A stretch of 64,000 nucleotides of DNA from EB88 sp965199135 (GTDB lineage Bacteria > Acidobacteriota > Terriglobia > Terriglobales > Acidobacteriaceae). Position 1 is the first letter of the stretch, and every line of letters begins with the position of its first letter. The notes below the pieces were generated by a model, which was given only the letters and a program-made list of their open reading frames with translations, was not told where the DNA came from and made no database searches. Positions 44,737-51,973 of the stretch are shown here, piece after piece. Location: positions 2,666,001 through 2,730,000 of the forward strand of contig OZ240685.1 of the NCBI GenBank assembly GCA_965199135.1, in the 5' to 3' direction. A program made the translations under genes and the position numbers.

Positions 44737-47630
44737 ACGTGCTCCTCGACGAGCACGCCGGTCTCTCGTGAGTACCCCATGGTTGCGAGCGCCTCGGCGC
44801 AGCGCCCGCATACATCGGCCCACGGCCCGTACGTTGCAGTGTCGGTGCGATAGTTCCAGCAGCGTCCGCACTTGGTGCCCTCTGCCGGCAGCGTTTCGAT
44901 CTCCAGCGTCTCGCCGGCGCGCACAGTCACCTCGGAGACGTTGAAAAGCTCCTTCAGCGAGGGGGCATAGGCTGCGAGCACCGCCTCCTGGGCCGGGGGA
45001 GCGCTGATGCGCACCTGTGCTTCCAGTCCCTTGCCGATGCGCTTGGCCTTGCGTGCTTCTTCCAGGCTGCGCAGCACAGCTTCGCGCACCGCGAACACCT
45101 CTGCCCATCCTTCGGCAGACGCAGCATCACTTCCGGGCCTATAGAACTCTGCAAGGTGAACGCTTGGCTCGCGCCCTTCCACCTCGGGCAGGTAGCCCCA
45201 CACTTCTTCCGCCGTGAAGCTCAACACCGGCGCCACCAGCCGAACCAGCGTCTCCGCGATGCGCCACAGCGTCGTCTGTGCAGAGCGGCGCTCCGCGCTG
45301 GTGAGCGCGAAGGTGTACATGCGGTCCTTCAAAACATCGAGGTACAGCGCGCTCAGCTCCACGATGCAGAACTCGTTCACTGCGTGGTAGACGCGGTGGA
45401 ACTCCATGGCGTCGTACCACGCGATCACCTTCTCGCTCAACTCGCGCGTACGCGCGAGCATGTAGCGATCAAGGGGCAACAACTCGCTCTCGGCGACGGC
45501 ATGCTCGCGCGGCACAAAGCCGCCGAGATTGCCGAGCAGGAAGCGGAAGGTGTTGCGCAGCTTGCGGTAGTTATCCGCAACGCGCTGCATCAGGTTTTCG
45601 CTCGCGGCGACATCCTCCCGGAAGTCCACCGACGCCACCCACAGCCGCACGATCTCCGCGCCCAGGCGGTTCGAGATATCGTTCGGATCGACGCCATTGC
45701 CGAGCGACTTCGACATGGCGCGGCCCTGCTCATCGAGCGTCCAGCCGCTGGTCGCAACCTTGCGGTAGGGCGACTCGCCATTGCCGCGCGTGCCGACTGC
45801 AGTCAGCAGGGAAGTGTGGAACCAGCCGCGGTACTGGTCGCCGCCTTCAAAGTAAAGGTCGGCAGGCACCTGGAGCGCCGGATCTTCGGCGAGCACCGCG
45901 CTCCAGCTGGAGCCCGAGTCAAACCAGACGTCGAGGATGTCCTGCTCCTTCTCCCAGCGATCGACGGCGCCGCAGCGCGGACACTTCCGGCCCGTACCGA
46001 GCAGCTGCTCAACAGAGTGCGTGTGCCATGCGCCCGCGCCGTGTTCCGCGAGCAAGCTCACGATCGACGCATTCACAGCACGATCCCGCAGGGGCTCATG
46101 ACAGACGCCGCAAAGAAACACGGCGATCGGCACGCCCCACACACGCTGGCGCGAGATGCACCAGTCAGGGCGCGTCGCGATCATGTTGGCGATCCGCTCC
46201 TCGCCCCACTTCGGATCCCAGGTCACGGCAGAGTGGATCTGCTCAAGCGCACGCTCGCGAAAGGTTGCGTCCCCGGCGTCGTCTTCGTCCTCGTCGAAGG
46301 AGCGTGAGGACTTCGAGTAGGGCATCGCGGTTTCCATGCCGATAAACCACTGCTCGGTCGCGCGAAAGATCACGGGCTTGTGGCAGCGCCAGCAGTGCGG
46401 GTAGGAGTGGTAGATCTCGGCCTGCCCCATCAGTGCGCCGCGCTCGTTCAGGTACGCGATGATATCCGGGTTTGCCTGGAAGACGGTCTTGCCTTCCCAG
46501 ATCTCGATGCCGTTGCGCAGGCGACCGGCATTGTCGACGTTGCAGTTGGCACCGAGGCCGTACCGCACACCGGTGTAGAAGTCATCCGCGCCATGGGCAG
46601 GCGCGGTGTGCACGGCACCGGTGCCCTGGTCGGTGGTGACGTAGTCGGCAAGCACGCCCAGCACCGACCGGTCGAGAAAGGGATGCTGGAAGGTCGCGCG
46701 TTCGAGCGCCGCTCCCTGGAAGCGGGCGATCTCGGTCACGTTGCCGAGCGCGCAGCTCTCGCGGACGCTTTGAGCCAGCTCTGCCGCGACGATGTAGGTG
46801 TCGCCCCCGGCTGTCTCAAGGGCGACGTAGCTGAACTCCGGATGAAAGGCGATCGCGACCGAGGCGGGCAGCGTCCAGGGGGTGGTGGTCCAGATGATCG
46901 TCCAGACTCGCTTGCCGGCAAGCGCTGGCGCAAAGGAGGGGTCGCTCAACAACGCATAGCGCACGTAGACGCTGGGCGAGGTGTGCATCTCGTACTCGAC
47001 CTCTGCCTCGGCAAGCGCGGTCCGGTCGTGGAGGCACCAGTACACGGGCTTCAGACCCTTGTAGACGAAGCCCCCCTCAAAAAATCGGTAGAAGGTCGAG
47101 AGCGTTGCGGCTTCGTACTCCTTCGACATGGTGAGATAGGGCTCATCCCAGCTGCCAAAGACGCCCAGGCGTTTGAACTGCGAACGCTGCAGGTCAACGT
47201 ACTTCTGCGCGTAGGTCCTGCATGCCTTGAGGAAGTCCTCCGCCGGCATCTCGAGCTTCTTGCGACCCAGCTGCTCGTCGACCTTGATCTCGATCGGGAG
47301 GCCATGGCAGTCCCATCCCGGGACGTAGGGCGCGTCGAACCCTGCCATTGTCTTTGACTTCACTACAAAGTCCTTCAGACACTTATTGAGCGCATGACCG
47401 AGGTGAATGGGGCCATTCGCGTACGGTGGGCCGTCGTGCAGGATGTACCGGGGAGCGCCGCGGCGAGCCTCGCGAATCTGCCCGTACAGCCCGGAGCTCT
47501 CCCACTGTGCGAGCCGGAGCGGCTCATTCTGCGGGAGGCTGGCTTTCATCGGGAATGCTGTTTCAGGCAGGGTCAGCGTCTTTTTGAGTTCGGGAACACC
47601 GCTCGGTCCGGCGGAATCGGTCTGGGTCAT
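44733..47630 (-). CDS. ileS: Isoleucyl-tRNA synthetase
   Basis: 965 residues. Class I signature HLGH in PYANGPIHLGHALN, and KMSKS-type AMSKSLGN. An editing domain lies between them, and a C-terminal zinc module (CGRCWNYRTD...CGRCAEAL) ends the protein, as in the bacterial IleRS type. The start MTQTDSAGP is reasonable; the conserved part begins around residue 20. Divergent from the TonB-family gene across 181 bases. The stop overlaps lspA. Confidence 0.95.
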   Translation of the reverse strand: MTQTDSAGPSGVPELKKTLTLPETAFPMKASLPQNEPLRLAQWESSGLYGQIREARRGAPRYILHDGPPYANGPIHLGHALNKCLKDFVVKSKTMAGFDAPYVPGWDCHGLPIEIKVDEQLGRKKLEMPAEDFLKACRTYAQKYVDLQRSQFKRLGVFGSWDEPYLTMSKEYEAATLSTFYRFFEGGFVYKGLKPVYWCLHDRTALAEAEVEYEMHTSPSVYVRYALLSDPSFAPALAGKRVWTIIWTTTPWTLPASVAIAFHPEFSYVALETAGGDTYIVAAELAQSVRESCALGNVTEIARFQGAALERATFQHPFLDRSVLGVLADYVTTDQGTGAVHTAPAHGADDFYTGVRYGLGANCNVDNAGRLRNGIEIWEGKTVFQANPDIIAYLNERGALMGQAEIYHSYPHCWRCHKPVIFRATEQWFIGMETAMPYSKSSRSFDEDEDDAGDATFRERALEQIHSAVTWDPKWGEERIANMIATRPDWCISRQRVWGVPIAVFLCGVCHEPLRDRAVNASIVSLLAEHGAGAWHTHSVEQLLGTGRKCPRCGAVDRWEKEQDILDVWFDSGSSWSAVLAEDPALQVPADLYFEGGDQYRGWFHTSLLTAVGTRGNGESPYRKVATSGWTLDEQGRAMSKSLGNGVDPNDISNRLGAEIVRLWVASVDFREDVAASENLMQRVADNYRKLRNTFRFLLGNLGGFVPREHAVAESELLPLDRYMLARTRELSEKVIAWYDAMEFHRVYHAVNEFCIVELSALYLDVLKDRMYTFALTSAERRSAQTTLWRIAETLVRLVAPVLSFTAEEVWGYLPEVEGREPSVHLAEFYRPGSDAASAEGWAEVFAVREAVLRSLEEARKAKRIGKGLEAQVRISAPPAQEAVLAAYAPSLKELFNVSEVTVRAGETLEIETLPAEGTKCGRCWNYRTDTATYGPWADVCGRCAEALATMGYSRETGVLVEEHV

Positions 47631-47811
47631 TAGCTTTGGAACTTCCTTCAGGGAGGTGCGTGACGCGGTACAGCGCTATACAGGCGGCGCTTCGTGAAAG
47701 TAGATTGTATCGTCCGGTGAATGCGGGGAGCACTTCCGGCTCGTCTCTTGGATGAGGCCGCCGGGGCCTGGCGAGACATCGGCGCCAGCAACGCGCCATA
47801 ATAGGAAGACC

Positions 47812-48849
47812 GTGGCGCGCCTGAGCAAGGCTGCGCAGCTCGCCGGCAGTCTCAATACGGATACCACCATGAGCCCTGATGTGTTGACACCTCCGGAAGA
47901 ACAGCAGCAACAGGTGAGCCGGCATGACCATACCGAGCTGCTGCCGATTGGCGCGGAAGGCAGTGTCTGGGAGTCGCTCATCTCGAATGTGCGCGACGTC
48001 TTCCGTCCTGCGAAGCTGCCGCCGCTTGAGCTGACCTCCACCCCGGTAGCTGTCGCGGACCCGTTCGCGGACAAGCGTTCCCGGTGGTCCAGTGCTGCAG
48101 CGATCCTGTTCTATCTCCTGGTGGCAGCCATTCTCTTCTTTCTGCCCAAGCCGAAGCCTCCTGTGGTCAAGGAGGTGAAGCTGACGCCCCTTGACATTTC
48201 TGCCTACCTGCCCAAGGCTCCCTCGGTGAAGCCGGCAGGCGGTGGCGGCGGCGGCGGTGCGCACGAGGTGACACCACCGACCAAGGGCAAGCTGCCCGAG
48301 TTCGCCAAGACCCAGATCACCCCACCCCAGGTCCTCAAGGTGGATCATCCGAAGCTGCCGGTACCCGCGACCGTGGTGATGCCGCAGATGAAGATGCCCG
48401 ACACCAACATGCCCAACCTGGGCATCCCGCAGGCGCCGAACGCAACGCTGTCAGCAGGTAACGGCGGAGGGTCGGGCATCGGCACCGGCAACCATGGCGG
48501 TATCGGATCCGGCAATGGCAACGGCATCGGGCCCGGAACCGGTGGCGATACGGGTGGCGGGTACGCGCACCCGGGCGGCGGCATCTCCTCGCCAAAGCTG
48601 ATCTACTCGGTCGACCCGGAGTTCTCGGACGAAGCTCGGCGGCAGAAGTACCAGGGAGTCGTGGTGCTCTCGATCATCGTCGATGCGCAGGGCAACCCGC
48701 AGCGCATCAAGGTCCTGCGCCCACTGGGCATGGGGCTGGATGAGAAGGCAATCGAGGCGGTGAAGCAGTACAAGTTCAAGCCTGCGATGTCCGGGTCCAA
48801 GCCGGTCCCGGTCGAGATCAACATCGAAGTCAACTTCCAGCTGTTCTAG
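47812..48849 (+). CDS. TonB family protein
   Basis: 345 residues. An N-terminal cytoplasmic segment of about 90 residues, one transmembrane helix (AAAILFYLLVAAILFFLP), a Pro/Lys-rich linker, a Gly-rich stretch, and a C-terminal TonB domain (YSVDPEFSDEARRQKYQGVVVLSIIVDAQG...). It transmits proton-motive force to outer-membrane receptors or acts in another energy-coupled transfer. No exbB/exbD is adjacent. The GTG at 47812 has AGGAAG just upstream and is preferred over an ATG at 47869. Upstream residues are not conserved. Confidence 0.88.
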   Translation: MARLSKAAQLAGSLNTDTTMSPDVLTPPEEQQQQVSRHDHTELLPIGAEGSVWESLISNVRDVFRPAKLPPLELTSTPVAVADPFADKRSRWSSAAAILFYLLVAAILFFLPKPKPPVVKEVKLTPLDISAYLPKAPSVKPAGGGGGGGAHEVTPPTKGKLPEFAKTQITPPQVLKVDHPKLPVPATVVMPQMKMPDTNMPNLGIPQAPNATLSAGNGGGSGIGTGNHGGIGSGNGNGIGPGTGGDTGGGYAHPGGGISSPKLIYSVDPEFSDEARRQKYQGVVVLSIIVDAQGNPQRIKVLRPLGMGLDEKAIEAVKQYKFKPAMSGSKPVPVEINIEVNFQLF

Positions 48850-48959
48850 CTGCTTCAGCGGCCACTGCCGGTTGTTCTCCGGGCAGCTTGAAGTCACGCG
48901 CAGCGGCTATGGTCACTGAACGGGGTACGACGTCACCCTGGTACGACGCCGTCATGTGC

Positions 48960-48992
48960 ACCGTCATCCTTCACTTCGCTCAGGATGACGGT
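48960..48992. repeat. REP-like perfect inverted repeat
   Basis: ACCGTCATCCT (48960-48970) and its exact complement AGGATGACGGT (48982-48992) flank an 11-base loop TCACTTCGCTC. The GTCATCC / AGCGAA core resembles dispersed intergenic palindromes seen in several soil bacteria. Only one copy was seen in this window; being a repeat family is therefore inference. It follows the TonB-family gene by about 110 bases and could also act as a terminator, though no T run follows. Confidence 0.55.
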
Positions 48993-49021
48993 GTGCGCTC
49001 AGGATAACCCTCACTCCGGTT

Positions 49022-49077
49022 GACTCACTCTGGCCGACTCACTCTGGCCGACTCACTCTGGCCGACTCACTCTGGCC
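49022..49077. repeat. 14-bp tandem repeat, four perfect copies
   Basis: The unit GACTCACTCTGGCC is repeated exactly at 49022, 49036, 49050 and 49064, then continues as GACTCATGGCC. It is in the spacer between the TonB-family gene and the molybdopterin-subunit gene. The plus-strand frame through it is a low-complexity artefact. Confidence 0.95.
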
Positions 49078-49091
49078 GACTCATGGCCCCT

Positions 49092-51374
49092 TCACGCACC
49101 GCTCAGCAACAATTTGTCCGGGGTGATCGGCAGCTCGTGCATCCGCACACCGGTCGCGTGGTGGATCGCATTCGCAAGTGCCGCCGCCACACCCGTAATG
49201 CCGATCTCACCGATGCCCCGTACGCCTAGCGGGTTCAGATGAAGATCCGGGTACTCGAGAAACTCCACTGTGAACTCCGGGCTATCCGCGCAGGTGGGGA
49301 GGTGGTACTCGGCGAGGTTGCCGTTCACCGGCGCGCCGGTGCGCGGGTCGTAGTGGGTCTGCTCAAACAGAGTCATGCCCATGCCGAAGAGCACGCCACC
49401 CTGGATCTGCGACCGGGCAGTGACGGGGTTGAGCACGCGCCCGCAATCCATAACGCTGACCCAGCGAGTTACGCGCAGCTCGGCCGCTGCCGGATCCCAG
49501 CTCACTTCGGCGAAGTGAGCCCCAAAGGAGTGGAAGGTGTACTCCTGCTTTGCCCCGGGGCCGGTCTCGGTGCGGGAGGTGCAGGTGATCGCTTCCCCCC
49601 TGCGGGCGAGCAGGTCAGCAGCGGCCTCGTGGCGCCCTCCAGAACAGAGCACTCCCTCGCGAAGGACGACCGATTCAGGCGGAACGCCGTGCAGCGGTGA
49701 CCCGGGATCGCCGACCGCCTGGGCGACCAGCGCGGCACGCAGTTGCGCTGCTGCCGCCTCCACTGCGGGGCTCACCGTCGCCACCGTCTGCGAAGCGCCC
49801 GCTACCGGGGCTTCCGGGTACGCGGAGTCGCCCAGAAGGAAGTGCACCTGCCCGGCCGGCCAGCCCAGCGCATCTGCCGCCACCTGCTCCATCACGGTCG
49901 CCGTGCCGCAGCCGATCTCGTGTGTCGCCGCGAAGAAGGTGGCCGAGCCGTCTGGTGCCAGCACCCCGCGAACGCTCGCAGGCGAGCGGCGGGCCGGATA
50001 GGCCGCCGTGGCCATGCCAAGTCCACGTAGTTTGCCGTCGGGGCGGCGCATGGACCGGGGCTTCGGGTCGCGCTCGCTCCAGCCGAAAAGCTCCGCGCCG
50101 CGTTCAAGGCACTCACGGAGATGGCGGCTGCTGAAGGGACGCTTCTCCTCCACGTCTTCGGGCGTGTCATTGCGCACCCGGAGCGCGACCGGGTCAATAC
50201 CGAGCTGCTCGGCCAGCTCATCCATCGCGACCTCAAGCGCGAACATACCCGGCGACTCTCCCGGAGCGCGCATAAAGCAGGGGCTCGCGCGATGGATCGG
50301 CGCGACCTGGTGGCTGATGACGGCGTACGACGTTGCATAGAGGTTGCGGGTGGTCATGCCACAGGGTTCAACAAAGTGAGCGACAGGCGACGTGTCCATC
50401 AGGCTGTGGTGCTCTGCACCGAGGAGGGACCCGGCGGCGTCTGCCTCAAGCGTGACGTGCTGCAGCGTCTCGGGGCGGTGCCCGGTCGAGGTAAACATCT
50501 CGTTGCGGGTGAGTACCAGCTTTACCGGTCGCTGGAGCACCCGGGCTGCCTGCGCTGCAAGTGCAACGTGCTGCCAGAGAAAACCCTTTGATCCGAAGGC
50601 CCCGCCGAGGAAGGGGGCGACGACCTGCACCTGCTCCGGGCTGATGCCGAGCATGTGCGCAATGACTTTCTGGCTGCCCTGCACCCACCGGGTGGAGTCG
50701 TAGAGCGTCAGCCGGTCACCCTTCCAGAGCGCCACCGTTGCGGAGGGCTCCATGGGGTTGTGGTGCACCACCGGGGTGTGGAAGGCCGCTGCCACGGAGG
50801 CCGCCGGCTCCACAGGCCTGTTTCCACGTGTGCTGTTCAGCTTCTCGAGCGAGTTGGTCGCGAAATGATCTGGTGCGTAGGTTCCAGGCAGGCCTGGTCG
50901 CAGCGTGAGTTCCGCCGGAAGCAACTCGTACTCGACCCCGACCAGCGCCGCAGCGGCGCGTGCCTCCTCCAGCGTCGCTGCCACGACGAGCGCCACATGC
51001 TGTCCGGCATAGTGGATGGTCCGATCGGACAAGGGAGCACGACGCTCGGAAGGGAAATTCGCGGTAAACGCCTCGGGTGGGGGCTGGAGAGCAGCGAGGC
51101 CAGGAGCAAAGACGGCATCTGTGTACACCGCGAGCACCCCGGGGGCCTGCCTGGCAGCCGCGGTTTCGGTCCGAAGGATGCGCGCGCTTGCAACCGGGGA
51201 CTGCACCAGGACCGCGTGGACCATGCCGGCGAGTTGGGTGTCTCCGGCGTACCTGGCGTGGCCTGAAAGTTTCTGCGGCCCATCCGTGCGCGAGCGCGAG
51301 TTTCGAGAGGCAAAAGAGCGGGGATCCGGGCGGAGTCCAGGGGGCATACCGGTACGATGCCAGGTCGCCTGCAT
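49092..51374 (-). CDS. Xanthine dehydrogenase/aldehyde oxidase family molybdopterin-binding subunit (orphan)
   Basis: 760 residues. It holds the molybdenum cofactor and would hydroxylate or oxidise a purine, aldehyde or aromatic acid. Motifs: the N-terminal GHARYAGDTQLAGMVHA, GGAFGSKGF, GESPGMF, EIGCGTATVMEQV, and the C-terminal catalytic Glu region GIGEIGITG. No FeS or FAD subunit gene adjoins it, unlike coxMSL or yagTSR-type sets. GAGGA five bases before ATG 51374 makes this start better than the ATG at 51389. It is divergent from rpsO. Confidence 0.88.
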   Translation of the reverse strand: MQATWHRTGMPPGLRPDPRSFASRNSRSRTDGPQKLSGHARYAGDTQLAGMVHAVLVQSPVASARILRTETAAARQAPGVLAVYTDAVFAPGLAALQPPPEAFTANFPSERRAPLSDRTIHYAGQHVALVVAATLEEARAAAALVGVEYELLPAELTLRPGLPGTYAPDHFATNSLEKLNSTRGNRPVEPAASVAAAFHTPVVHHNPMEPSATVALWKGDRLTLYDSTRWVQGSQKVIAHMLGISPEQVQVVAPFLGGAFGSKGFLWQHVALAAQAARVLQRPVKLVLTRNEMFTSTGHRPETLQHVTLEADAAGSLLGAEHHSLMDTSPVAHFVEPCGMTTRNLYATSYAVISHQVAPIHRASPCFMRAPGESPGMFALEVAMDELAEQLGIDPVALRVRNDTPEDVEEKRPFSSRHLRECLERGAELFGWSERDPKPRSMRRPDGKLRGLGMATAAYPARRSPASVRGVLAPDGSATFFAATHEIGCGTATVMEQVAADALGWPAGQVHFLLGDSAYPEAPVAGASQTVATVSPAVEAAAAQLRAALVAQAVGDPGSPLHGVPPESVVLREGVLCSGGRHEAAADLLARRGEAITCTSRTETGPGAKQEYTFHSFGAHFAEVSWDPAAAELRVTRWVSVMDCGRVLNPVTARSQIQGGVLFGMGMTLFEQTHYDPRTGAPVNGNLAEYHLPTCADSPEFTVEFLEYPDLHLNPLGVRGIGEIGITGVAAALANAIHHATGVRMHELPITPDKLLLSGA

Positions 51375-51423
51375 GGTATCCTCACTCATACACTTAGGAA
51401 GTGGATCAATCTAACTGAACGCC

Positions 51424-51441
51424 CGTCCCCGGTCGGGGACG
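51424..51441 (+). promoter_or_regulatory. Hairpin in the rpsO leader
   Basis: CGTCCCC (51424-51430) pairs exactly with GGGGACG (51435-51441) around a GGTC loop, ending 25 bases before the rpsO GTG. S15 binds its own mRNA in several bacteria, with different structures in each; a local hairpin just upstream of the ribosome site is where such regulation would act. Function here is inferred from position. Confidence 0.4.
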
Positions 51442-51466
51442 CACGCAATAGGAGCAACGCACAACC

Positions 51467-51733
51467 GTGCTGGCACCCGCTAAGAAAACCGACATCATCT
51501 CCCGCTTTCGTACCCACGAAGGCGACACCGGCAGCCCTGAAGTGCAGATCGCCATTTTGAGCGAACGCATCGGCGAGCTCACCCAACACTTCAACACGCA
51601 TGCCAAGGATCACGCATCGCGCCGTGGGCTGCTCATGCTCGTGAGCAAGCGTCGCCGCCTGCTTGACTACCTGAAGAGCAGTGACACGGATCGGTACCGC
51701 GAGGTCATCGGCAAGCTCGGGATCCGTAAGTAG
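51467..51733 (+). CDS. rpsO: 30S ribosomal protein S15
   Basis: 88-residue small-subunit protein that binds 16S rRNA early in assembly. The typical HEGDTGSPEVQIAILSERI and KDHASRRGLLMLVSKRRRLL segments are present. GTG start at 51467, with AGGAG about 12 bases before, a rather long spacing. pnp follows after 240 bases, the order seen in many bacteria. Confidence 0.95.
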   Translation: MLAPAKKTDIISRFRTHEGDTGSPEVQIAILSERIGELTQHFNTHAKDHASRRGLLMLVSKRRRLLDYLKSSDTDRYREVIGKLGIRK

Positions 51734-51911
51734 CTCTTTTCGTAAAAGATCGAAGGAACGAAGCGACACTTTGTACGTTACGCGCACGCGACGGGATAAA
51801 CCGGCACTCCCTCATAGCCTCTCTCCTGGCTTGATCCGCACCCGTCGCCACGCTCCCGCACTTTCCCGTTGCGGTTCGAGCCAGAAGGCTGGAGTTTCAG
51901 CAGGCCACTGG

Positions 51912-51927
51912 ACGTGCTTTGGCACGT
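51912..51927 (+). promoter_or_regulatory. Small hairpin in the pnp leader
   Basis: ACGTGC (51912-51917) and GCACGT (51922-51927) form a perfect 6-bp stem around TTTG, about 46 bases before the pnp ATG. Enterobacterial pnp is autoregulated through a leader stem cut by RNase III, so the position is suggestive, but the stem is short. Confidence 0.3.
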
Positions 51928-51973
51928 TCTCTCCGGCGCCTCCTCCGCACCTACCCCTTGAAAAGAGGAATCG

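Noticed and set aside
44737..45108. Upstream extension of lspA
   Set aside because: It lies antiparallel in frame within ileS and has Arg/Gly-rich shadow composition. LspA starts at the ATGA overlap.
49020..49229. Short plus-strand frame across the 14-bp repeats
   Set aside because: It is a product of the tandem repeat and runs into the Mo-subunit gene on the other strand.
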